Of a stretch of DNA of 17,941 nucleotides, positions 1 to 7,013 are shown in pieces. The notes beneath the pieces were generated by a model. It ran no database searches. It saw nothing but the letters and a program-made list of their open reading frames with translations, and was not told the origin of the DNA. Position 1 is the stretch's first letter, and every line of letters begins with the position of its first letter. The stretch lies in NCBI GenBank assembly GCA_964463485.1, contig CAYXDO010000203.1, positions 1 to 17,941 on the forward strand. The letters are read 5' to 3'. Source of the stretch: CAYXDO01 sp964463485 (lineage in GTDB: Bacteria; Myxococcota; Kuafuiibacteriia; Kuafuiibacteriales; Kuafuiibacteriaceae). Position numbers and translations under genes: made by a program.

Positions 1-83
1 CGAATCAGACCTCCGAATCAGACCTCCGAATCAGACCTCCGAATCAGACCTCCGAATCAGACCTCCGAATCAGACCTCCGAAT
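1..83. repeat. 13-bp tandem repeat array (six full copies)
   Basis: Six perfect copies of CGAATCAGACCTC begin at positions 1, 14, 27, 40, 53 and 66, followed by a partial copy that dissolves into CGAATTTTGTGTC. The array touches the window edge and may continue to the left. The 13-bp period is not a multiple of three, and I see no start codon or coding bias, so I read it as a non-coding minisatellite. There are no spacers, so it is not a CRISPR array. Confidence 0.95.
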
Positions 84-251
84 TTTGTGTCAGCGGCCGT
101 GCTGCTTCGGACTCCCGGCCGAATGATCGGTTTGGTCGGCGCGGCTTCCCCCCTGGTCCGCTTGAGCCGCCGGACATCCTTGACTCCGTGCTTCCCAACT
201 TGGCAGCTCGATCGCAGGTGCAAGGGATTGGCGGCGTCCAGTTGAGTCGCG
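84..251. other. intergenic stretch with no recognised feature
   Basis: About 170 bases between the 13-bp array and the frameshifted gene on the minus strand. Short open frames exist on both strands, but none shows a ribosome binding site, plausible composition or recognisable motif. I see no hairpin strong enough to call a terminator. Confidence 0.5.
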
Positions 252-676
252 CTACTCGCTGGCACCATCCGGCGGCTTTCGGGGTGGCGAGGCGCAGGCC
301 TCTACCTCCAGTCGGAACTCTCCGGCTTGGACGATGTAGATCCTCCAGCGCCCGATGAGCCGACGGTCGTCTTCGAATCGAACTCGTTTGCGCACCTCGA
401 GTTCCGCGAGGTGGTGCGGAACTCCGCCCGTACCTTCCTTGGCGTTCGTGCGGTCAGGTCGAGTTGGAGCCGTTCCAGAAGTCCCGTCTCGCCCGCTTGC
501 TCGAGCACGACGGCGTTCCAAACTGCGATCGCGATTCCGAGGGCCTCTTCGACGGCGGCCACGGCGACACGGTCAGGTGTGCTTTTGAGCAAGGGCTCGG
601 CGAAATCGAGAATGGTCTCGGAAATCGAAGCCGAAGAGAGGTCGGTTCGGCCTTCGAATGCGGCGGTCCGTGACAC
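252..676 (-). pseudogene. frameshifted hypothetical protein
   Basis: Two overlapping minus-strand frames together read like one small protein. The upstream part starts with GTG at 676 and gives a helical acidic stretch including ISETILDFAEPLL and ALGIAIAVWNAVV. The downstream part, in another frame and ending at TAG (252-254), contains ELEVRKRVRFEDDRRLIG followed by a beta-like tail. My recollection is that small hypothetical proteins of about 130-140 residues carry both segments in this order, so one frameshift, probably between about 400 and 460, would separate them. The gene lies just downstream of the IS66 remnant on the same strand. It could be a real pseudogene or a sequencing error. 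The function is unknown. Confidence 0.45.
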
Positions 677-721
677 ATCGGCATTTTCGTTCGAACACGA
701 TAGGGCGTCGACTTTTCTGAC

Positions 722-889
722 TCAGGGCGGGCGGGCTTGAGCCGCCTTCCAGTTATGGGGAAGGAGCGCTTCGATCTGGCTTGGGCTCGGTTCGCGGCCG
801 AGCTTCGGGAGCACGTCGGTCAGATAGGTTGCCGCATCGATCCCCTGAAGCCTGCAGGTCCCGAGGATCGTATAGATCCTTCGGCGGCG
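722..889 (-). pseudogene. IS66 TnpC (DDE transposase) C-terminal fragment
   Basis: The frame ending at TGA (complement of 722-724) gives RRRIYTILGTCRLQGIDA, then ATYLTDVLPKLG, then IEALLPHNWKAA. This is the typical C-terminal domain of IS66 transposases, in which helical (L/I)xTCxxxGIDPxxYLxDVL is followed by LLPHxWK close to the stop. Only about 55 residues of a protein normally near 500 residues remain; the catalytic DDE core is gone. The piece is out of frame with the TnpA fragment directly upstream, which shows the internal deletion. Confidence 0.8.
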
Positions 890-1073
890 GTCTAGAAGTG
901 ACGCGGACCGGCAGCACCGGGACCGACTCCTGCTCAAGCCGCTTCTTCCATCGTTCGAGCCGGCCTCGCGACTGTCCCTTGGCCTCCGCAAATTCACTCA
1001 GCGACAGGCCCGACGCTCGCCACTCACGCAGGGCCGCCCGCGCCTCTTCGGTGCTCCAATATGATTCCGACAT
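884..1073 (-). pseudogene. IS66 TnpA N-terminal fragment
   Basis: The fragment starts at ATG (complement of 1071-1073) and reads MSESYWSTEEARAALREWRA, then a helix-turn-helix-like SLSEFAEAKGQSRGRLERWKK, then VPVLPVRV. This matches the N-terminal DNA-binding part and the following short beta segment of IS66 TnpA proteins, which are usually about 100-130 residues. Here only about 60 residues survive before the reading runs into DNA that belongs to tnpC in another frame. TnpA is an accessory protein needed for IS66 transposition, not the DDE catalytic subunit. An upstream in-frame start at 1163 exists, but the extra residues do not resemble the family. Confidence 0.7.
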
Positions 1074-1184
1074 GCCGGTTGCCGTCAAACCTGGGTCCGC
1101 CGGACGGTTACGGCTCAGGCATTCACAGACCGGAAGGTGTGTCCACGACGACGCTAAGGGCAAACTCCAGCGGATCGAAAGTAG

Positions 1185-1211
1185 TTGACATTTGTTCAGG
1201 TTCTACAGAAC
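1185..1211 (+). promoter_or_regulatory. possible promoter/operator upstream of the ThyX operon
   Basis: A perfect TTGACA hexamer lies at 1185-1190. Downstream, a 12-bp palindrome GTTCT-AC-AGAAC occupies 1200-1211, where RNA polymerase would contact the spacer and -10 region. I do not see a convincing -10 box at the right spacing. The palindrome has the form of a dimeric repressor site but is not a standard LexA box. This is the only promoter-like feature in the 280 bp between the IS66 fragment and the operon start. Confidence 0.25.
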
Positions 1212-1352
1212 GTGATTGCCGTTGGATGCGAACTGAGCTACAAAATGCCTCTGTCCCATCGTGCTTTCACGACATCGCGGCACGGCGTGCTTGTTCGGAC
1301 GCTTCGTGGTAACGGCGGAACACCGAACACCCTAAAACTACAGTGAGTTATC

Positions 1353-2279
1353 ATGTCATCGGAATCGGAAAGAGTCATTCGAGGAATTTCGCCTGAACTC
1401 GACGATCTTCTGGGGCGACGACTTGGCGTCCTCGACGAAGGTTTTGTTAGGGTTATTGACTATATGGGTGGCGACGCGGCGATCGTCCAAGCGGCCCGAG
1501 TGTCTTACGGGGACGGGACAAAAAAGTATCATGAGGATCGAGGATTAATTCGATACCTCATGCGTCATCGACACACTACTCCGTTTGAGATGTGTGAGAT
1601 AAAACTTCACGTTCGAGTTCCGATGGACTGTTGGCGGCAGTGGATTCGCCACAGAACTGCGAGCGTTAATGAATATTCTACTCGTTATTCGGTAGCTATC
1701 GACGCCATGCAGCGAACGACTTCGGACGCGTGGCGAAGTCAAGCAACACTAAATCGCCAAGGAAGCAGCGGCGGAAATTTATCAGAGGATGTCGGTCGTC
1801 AACTGAGTATCCGCGAAAAAGAACTGCAGATAATGGCACGGGAAATTTATGAAGAGCGATTGGCTGCCGACGTCGCTCGGGAGCAGGCTCGTAAGGACCT
1901 TCCGCTATCTACCTATACAGAGGCGTACTGGAAAATTGATCTGCACAATTTACTCCACTTCCTGGCACTTCGCTTGGACTCTCATGCCCAGTTTGAGATC
2001 CGCAAATATGCTGAAGTAATTGGATATCGGATTGTGGCCACGTGGTGCCCGATCTCCTGGGAAGCTTTCCTAGACTACGGATTCAATCAAATGCAATTGT
2101 CCTCGAAGGACCAAGAAGTCATTCGAGCCATAATTTCGTCAAAGGAGGAAGGGGAGAAGGCGGCACTCGCCGCAGGTTTTCTGACTTCTGCTGGAGAGGC
2201 GCCTCCTCGGAGCCGGGAACTGGCTGAATTCGAGGCTAAACTCACGGCACTTGGTCTAGTTCCGCCGTGGCGCTCCTGA
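1353..2279 (+). CDS. thyX: flavin-dependent thymidylate synthase ThyX
   Basis: ThyX makes dTMP from dUMP using methylene-tetrahydrofolate as carbon donor and FAD/NADPH as reductant. The 308-residue product carries the family signature RHRTASVNEYSTRYS at residues 99-113, fitting RHRxxSxNxxSxR, preceded by RYLMRHRHTTPFEMCE (67-82). It also has LHNLLHFLALRLDSHAQFEI (197-216), the helix whose arginine and HAQ residues bind substrate and flavin. Length is near the upper end for the family. It starts with ATG and has no strong ribosome binding site. Its TGA overlaps the ATG of the next gene (TGATG), so it heads a tightly coupled operon with a DNA methyltransferase. The codon use is AT-richer than in the genes beyond 8800. 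A housekeeping role is possible, but its placement suggests a role with the methyltransferase and signalling ATPase. Altered chemistry, such as hydroxymethylation of dUMP, cannot be judged from sequence alone. Confidence 0.95.
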   Translation: MSSESERVIRGISPELDDLLGRRLGVLDEGFVRVIDYMGGDAAIVQAARVSYGDGTKKYHEDRGLIRYLMRHRHTTPFEMCEIKLHVRVPMDCWRQWIRHRTASVNEYSTRYSVAIDAMQRTTSDAWRSQATLNRQGSSGGNLSEDVGRQLSIREKELQIMAREIYEERLAADVAREQARKDLPLSTYTEAYWKIDLHNLLHFLALRLDSHAQFEIRKYAEVIGYRIVATWCPISWEAFLDYGFNQMQLSSKDQEVIRAIISSKEEGEKAALAAGFLTSAGEAPPRSRELAEFEAKLTALGLVPPWRS

Positions 2280-3421
2280 TGGACCCATCCCAGCCGGCAG
2301 TGATCTCGGCTCCGTGGTCAACACGAGCTACGACGTCGACCGACTGTACTTTTCAGCAGTTAGCTCCATACATCGGTCGCATTAAGACCGAGATTGCTCG
2401 CTACCTCATTGCTTCATACTCGAAGCCGGGCGACTTGATTCTTGACCCGTTCTCCGGTTCTGGGGTCATTCCGTTTGAAGCTGTCCTCCTAGGAAGGCGG
2501 TGCGTGTCCGCGGATATCTCGCCCTACGCCTACCTTATCACCCAGGCTAAGTTTTCGGCTCCGACCACTGAAAACGAGGCTATGATGGATTTTTTTTCCG
2601 TCTGGGATACTGCTCTTTTCAAACGAAGTCGTCAGGATTTGCGCAGTGTCCCGACGTGGGTGCGCGCATTTTTTCACCCGGAGACCCTAAGAAGCGCCTT
2701 GGCTTTGCGAGATGAGTTAGTCGCACGAAAAAACCATTTTCTACTCGCGTGTCTTCTCGGCATTCTTCATCACCAGCGACCTGGTTTTCTTTCGTTTCCA
2801 AGCAGCCATCTCGTCCCATATTTGCGGGACCGAAATTTTCCTCGAAGGCAATATCCGGAACTCTACGAAGAACGTGATGTTTGTTCAAGGATGGTCGCCA
2901 AAATTGAACGAACATATCGACGACCTCCGGATAGATTGCTTGTCACGGCAAGGGTTCTTCAAGGTGATAGCCGAACGCTCGAACTCTCCGAAAACGTTGA
3001 TGCGATCATCACCAGTCCCCCATACATGAACGAGCTGGACTACATTCGGGACAATAGGCTTCGCTTGTGGTTTCTCGAGCGAAAACTTCCTACTCATCAG
3101 GACCTTCGAAGCCGAAACAGGGAGCAACTCTTCGGAAACCTAATCCAAGATACTTTCCATCGGTTATTACCTCGACTTCGTTCAGGCGGAAGAATCGTTC
3201 TTGTCGTGGGTGACACGAGGAGGGGGCGTGCCCGTGTTGATGCGGCCGCGCTTATCACGAGTATTTTCTCAAGCCAACGATATCGAAATCTGACCCTGCT
3301 TGCGACTTACCGGGACGCAATTCCCGATGTCCGACGCTCAAGACGAGACCTCGCGGGAACTAAGAACGAAACGGTCCTCGTATTTCAGAAAAAGAAGCGC
3401 ACATCAGGGTTGTCGCCATGA
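2279..3421 (+). CDS. DNA methyltransferase (N4-cytosine/N6-adenine type, SPPY motif)
   Basis: A 380-residue SAM-dependent methyltransferase. The SAM-binding motif I is LILDPFSGSG (residues 53-62), preceded by APYIGRIKTEIARYLI, and the catalytic motif IV is TSPPYMNELDYI from residue 245. The order I before IV, with a long helical insert between, fits a family of stand-alone DNA modification enzymes with PF01555-like cores. SPPY is seen in N4-cytosine and some N6-adenine enzymes, so the modified base is uncertain. I chose the ATG at 2279, which overlaps the ThyX stop; an in-frame GTG at 2267 would add four residues. Its stop overlaps the next start in ATGA. No restriction endonuclease is visible beside it, so it may mark host DNA for the following kinase-ATPase system or modify DNA in concert with ThyX. 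Confidence 0.85.
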   Translation: MDPSQPAVISAPWSTRATTSTDCTFQQLAPYIGRIKTEIARYLIASYSKPGDLILDPFSGSGVIPFEAVLLGRRCVSADISPYAYLITQAKFSAPTTENEAMMDFFSVWDTALFKRSRQDLRSVPTWVRAFFHPETLRSALALRDELVARKNHFLLACLLGILHHQRPGFLSFPSSHLVPYLRDRNFPRRQYPELYEERDVCSRMVAKIERTYRRPPDRLLVTARVLQGDSRTLELSENVDAIITSPPYMNELDYIRDNRLRLWFLERKLPTHQDLRSRNREQLFGNLIQDTFHRLLPRLRSGGRIVLVVGDTRRGRARVDAAALITSIFSSQRYRNLTLLATYRDAIPDVRRSRRDLAGTKNETVLVFQKKKRTSGLSP

Positions 3422-5895
3422 ATTCCCTTCCGGATCCATTCATTTTCATAGGGCAGTCAATTCCAGGGACCCAATATGTCATCCGTGACCATATCGGTAC
3501 CGGTGGTCGGGCTCATGTATTCAAAGCACGTTCGGAGAACTTGGCGCGCGACGTGGCCTGCAAGATTATTCCCAGTTGGCACCTTGTCGGAACCGACCAA
3601 AATCCCCCAGCGTGGCGTACAGAGATAACTAACGCCAATTCCGTGCCTTCGTTTCGAGTCGTTAAGATTTTCGACTCTGGAGAATGGACGGTAGCTGGGT
3701 GCAGATGTGTCTATTTGCTCTCAGATCTCGTCAATGGCGTAACTCTTCACAAATACATCCAGGGCCAGAAAATCGATATTGGTTTTGTCGAAACGCTCAT
3801 GTTCGAGCTTCTGGATTTCTTGCGAGAATTGGACGAGGCGAACCTTCATCATGGAGATCTGCACGACCGTAATATCATGATCGAAGATCGTCGCAACGCC
3901 CTTTCCGGCCCCAAATTCACCATAAGAATTGCTGACTTTGGTGTAGCGCCAGCGACAGAGGCGGAACTCTTGGATGACTATGAAGAGTTGGCCAAGACGT
4001 GCCATTCAGCTCTTTCCCGCGTCGACTATGCCTCGCTGGCACCCGAGGATCGCTCCATCTTCAATTTCCTAAGTCATGACTTTCTCGGCAAGCGACTTCT
4101 CGAGAAAGACACGACTTTCGATCCTGACTGTCGAAAACCGCGAGCTCTTGCGAGTTCCCTTCGGGCCATTCGTAGTGATTCGTTCGCTATCCTTGCCGGA
4201 TCCAAGCGAACTCTCAGCACACCGTTTGACTACCTGAGTTGTGAGCAATTAGGCGAGTATCACGTACTCCTCAAAGAACTTTATTCAGACAAGATGCTCG
4301 GACTCACCGCAATAGAGGACGTGAATAATCTTGTTCTCACAGGACCAAGGGGCTGTGGTAAGACGACGGTCTATCGTAGCTTGAGTCTCCGTCATCGTGT
4401 CCTTACCGATGATGCGGCTCTGAAGGACGTGTCCTACATCGGTGTGTACTATCGATGCGATGATTTGAGCTTCTCATTTCCGAGATATCGACTCCCTGAA
4501 AGACAGGAGGCTTGGGACGTTCCGATACATTTTCTCACCTCAACTTTACTCGCCGAACTCTTTGACGCGATATCCCGTTGGATACCGAACCACGCAGCCG
4601 ATTGGTCGCGACTCGAGTCGGCATGTACCGAGGAATTGTGGGGTCTACTGGAGTTGACGGCCCCCCAGGCCCCTAGCGGTAATACATTCAAGTCGTTGGT
4701 CAGCAGTCTTCGAGCGCAACGTGACCGAGCTGCAAAGGAGCAGCGGCTGGTGAGCGATCCGGCCCAAACATTTGGTCTTTATTTTCGCCCCAATGTTCTC
4801 CCCAACGCCTGCAACGTTCTTGCGCATCATTTTTCATTGCTCGTCGACCGGCCCATTTTCTTCTTCGTGGACGATTATTCCACTCCAAAAGTTTCGGTCG
4901 ATCTGCAGAGAAATCTAAATCGTCTGGTCATGCAACGCAGCGCGTCCTGTTTTTTCAAGCTGGCGACCGAGAGCCCAGCTTCATACGAAATTAGTGACGT
5001 TGATGGGAAATCATACGTCGAGGGTCGCGAATTCAAGTTGGTAAATCTTGGAATGGATTTTATCAACGCCGACGGGGAGGATAAACTTCGTTTTGTCGAT
5101 GACGTCTTCAATAAGCGATTTAAGTATGCTCCCCAATTTCCCGTGAAGACGCTCGAGGCTCTGATCGGCAACGATTCGTTGAGACTGAATAGCAATGAAA
5201 TCGCTCGACAACTGCGCGAGAAAAAGAAGTGGCAAGTTTGGGGTCGCGAAGCCCTCGGCGAACTTTGCAGCGGAGATGTCCATTTCCTAATCGAACTCGT
5301 CGGCAAAATGGTGGCGCTCCAAGGCGGTGCGGATGCGCTGTCGAATTCGGAGTCTCCTGCAATACCACCCAACATTCAGAATCGAGCGATTCGCTCCGAG
5401 GCCGGTGGATTCTTACGAAATCTTCGAGCGCTTCCTCGCGGCCAGGAACTTGTTGCTGTTGTCGAGGCGTTCGGTAGCGTTGCCGCGTCGTATCTGCGGC
5501 ACAAAAACTCAAAAAACGAAGATGCGGACCCACCTCATCAGGCGTCACGAATTGAGCCGTATGAGGATCCTAGGTTCGGATCGGAAGCTAAAGCAGTCTA
5601 CGACGAACTCCTTCGATACTCCGTATTCATAGAGGATGTTCGTGGCAAGAGCCGAAGAGGCCAAGTCGTGCCACGGCTTTACTTGCGGCGTTTCTTGATT
5701 CCCTTCTTCAATCTGACGTTTAGCAAGCGCGACTCTCTCGAACTGACCGTTGAGGAACTGAGCGAACTTCTTCTGCGACCGCGGGATTTTGAATCAAGAA
5801 AGAGACTCCAGGCACCTCAGGATTTCGAAGGGCCGCGGACTCAGCTGGACTTGAACTTTGTCCTCGATAAGAACAAAGGCGATGGTGAACCTTGA
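3418..5895 (+). CDS. protein kinase fused to P-loop (ORC1/STAND-like) ATPase
   Basis: An 825-residue two-part signalling protein. The N-terminal kinase has a glycine loop GTGGRAHVF (27-35), the ATP-anchoring lysine in ACKII (K49), a catalytic loop HGDLHDRN (145-152, D147) and DFG (173-175), so it looks catalytically competent. After a linker comes an NTPase with Walker A GPRGCGKTT (309-317) and Walker B IFFFVDD (to D486), then RNLNRLVMQRSASCFFKLATES, here split across residues after 490, and a helical region with ELCSGDVHFLIELVGKM. This ATPase resembles ORC1/Cdc6- and STAND-like conflict-system ATPases known from other bacteria. No membrane segment is seen. The gene overlaps both neighbours by 4 bp (ATGA, TTGA), so it is translated as part of one operon. 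I infer a sensor-transducer role; its trigger and kinase substrate are unknown. Confidence 0.85.
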   Translation: MNSLPDPFIFIGQSIPGTQYVIRDHIGTGGRAHVFKARSENLARDVACKIIPSWHLVGTDQNPPAWRTEITNANSVPSFRVVKIFDSGEWTVAGCRCVYLLSDLVNGVTLHKYIQGQKIDIGFVETLMFELLDFLRELDEANLHHGDLHDRNIMIEDRRNALSGPKFTIRIADFGVAPATEAELLDDYEELAKTCHSALSRVDYASLAPEDRSIFNFLSHDFLGKRLLEKDTTFDPDCRKPRALASSLRAIRSDSFAILAGSKRTLSTPFDYLSCEQLGEYHVLLKELYSDKMLGLTAIEDVNNLVLTGPRGCGKTTVYRSLSLRHRVLTDDAALKDVSYIGVYYRCDDLSFSFPRYRLPERQEAWDVPIHFLTSTLLAELFDAISRWIPNHAADWSRLESACTEELWGLLELTAPQAPSGNTFKSLVSSLRAQRDRAAKEQRLVSDPAQTFGLYFRPNVLPNACNVLAHHFSLLVDRPIFFFVDDYSTPKVSVDLQRNLNRLVMQRSASCFFKLATESPASYEISDVDGKSYVEGREFKLVNLGMDFINADGEDKLRFVDDVFNKRFKYAPQFPVKTLEALIGNDSLRLNSNEIARQLREKKKWQVWGREALGELCSGDVHFLIELVGKMVALQGGADALSNSESPAIPPNIQNRAIRSEAGGFLRNLRALPRGQELVAVVEAFGSVAASYLRHKNSKNEDADPPHQASRIEPYEDPRFGSEAKAVYDELLRYSVFIEDVRGKSRRGQVVPRLYLRRFLIPFFNLTFSKRDSLELTVEELSELLLRPRDFESRKRLQAPQDFEGPRTQLDLNFVLDKNKGDGEP

Positions 5896-6983
5896 GCACG
5901 AATTTTCTCCGCCGGGATGAATGGCTTGCGTCCCTTACCTTGCCGGAGTTGGCAATTCATGATTTCTTCTTGTTCGACACCGCTGATGTACTCATAACCT
6001 GCGCTGGTTTTGAGGATCGTGCGCTTGAGTTTTTGCGCCGGGCTATTGCCGCGGGAGCTCGGGGATTTACGGTGATTGCGGTCGGATATTTACCGTCGCT
6101 TGCTGCTAACCGAAGCCAAGAATTAGAGTCTCTCGCAGGGAAAGGTGAAATCGATCTCAAATGGCTCCCATACAATAGGGAGGACCCATCTGATCCAGGC
6201 CCGGAAATCTTTGCGGCCATGCCATTTCGACGATTGCACATTGATATATCTGGGATGTCGCGCCTGCTAATTGTTCAACTTCTTACCGCGATTGTTCGAA
6301 GCGGAAATTGTGAGAACACAAGCGTTATTTATTGTGAGGCAATGGAGTATCCTCCGACTCAACAGGAATTCGACTCATCGATTGAAGCGAAATCGCTTCG
6401 TAACTCGAACCCGACGGAACTCGATGAACTCGTCCCGGAACCCGACTCGCACCCTCTTCTTAGAATGGTCAACTTCGTTTCCTCAGGCGTTTTTGGGATA
6501 ATAGTGCCTCGCGAGCTTTCGACAGTGTCGATGTATGGTCAACCAATTAGGTTGATTTCGTTTCCCACGTTCAATCCAGCTCAGTTCGCGGCTCTTTGTG
6601 CGGAAATCAATTCCGCGTATATTACGATCATCCACGGGAAATCACCGCATCTGGAAGATGAATGGAAACGCGACGCGATTAGACGATTGAATGGCATCGA
6701 GATGCTGCAAGGGGCGAGGGAGGAAGAAACATCGACGCTGGATTACCGGGAGACACTGAAGCTGATGATACGGATTTATCAGCAACACGGAGACAGAGAG
6801 AAGCTGATTGTGGCTCCTACTGGAAGCAAGATGCAATCACTGGCAGTCGGCATTGCCGTCGGAGTTCTGCCCGATATCCAGATCGTCTATCCAACACCAC
6901 GCTCGTTCCCGTCTCCTGAAAACTACACGACGGGTGTTAGAAATATCTATCACCTGTCTTTGGGCTTTTTGAAAGATGGCTGA
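5892..6983 (+). CDS. Rossmann-like protein with DISGMSR and PTGSKM motifs (CARF-like?)
   Basis: A 363-residue soluble protein starting with TTG inside the stop of the kinase-ATPase gene. The first half has a strand-loop DVLITCAGFEDRAL (from residue 32) and HIDISGMSR (to residue 124), spaced as in a Rossmann-like fold. The second half has a strand-loop with IIHGKSPHLEDEW and then LIVAPTGSKMQSLAVGI (PTGSKM at 309-314), followed by IQIVYPTP. The PTGSKM turn resembles the TGGTKxM loop of CARF nucleotide-binding domains, which is why I suggest ligand sensing; this is inference from a short motif. I recognise the combination from proteins adjacent to ORC1-like ATPases but know no proven function. 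It is the last gene of the operon. No signal peptide or membrane helix is present. Confidence 0.7.
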   Translation: MSTNFLRRDEWLASLTLPELAIHDFFLFDTADVLITCAGFEDRALEFLRRAIAAGARGFTVIAVGYLPSLAANRSQELESLAGKGEIDLKWLPYNREDPSDPGPEIFAAMPFRRLHIDISGMSRLLIVQLLTAIVRSGNCENTSVIYCEAMEYPPTQQEFDSSIEAKSLRNSNPTELDELVPEPDSHPLLRMVNFVSSGVFGIIVPRELSTVSMYGQPIRLISFPTFNPAQFAALCAEINSAYITIIHGKSPHLEDEWKRDAIRRLNGIEMLQGAREEETSTLDYRETLKLMIRIYQQHGDREKLIVAPTGSKMQSLAVGIAVGVLPDIQIVYPTPRSFPSPENYTTGVRNIYHLSLGFLKDG

Positions 6984-7013
6984 ACTCGTCGATTTTGTTT
7001 CGTGTTGGAACCG
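6984..7013. other. 30-bp convergent junction between two operons
   Basis: The stop of the plus-strand operon (TGA 6981-6983) and the stop of the minus-strand operon (complement of 7014-7016) face each other across 30 bases. I see no stable hairpin with a U-tract, so neither operon has an obvious intrinsic terminator here and antisense read-through is possible. Confidence 0.7.

Larger units (their letters stand above)
722..1073 (-). mobile_element. IS66-family deletion derivative
   Basis: On the minus strand a TnpA-like start and a TnpC-like end are brought together within about 350 bp. A complete IS66 element carries tnpA, tnpB and tnpC over roughly 2-2.5 kb, so tnpB and most of tnpC are missing. 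The two coding pieces meet near 884-893 in different frames. I could not locate convincing terminal inverted repeats, so the outer limits given are those of the recognisable coding pieces. The element cannot encode an active transposase. Confidence 0.75.

Noticed and set aside
1200..1211. LexA/SOS box
   Set aside because: GTTC-N4-GAAC is the wrong orientation for the GAAC-N4-GTTC type, and it does not fit the CTGT-N8-ACAG type.
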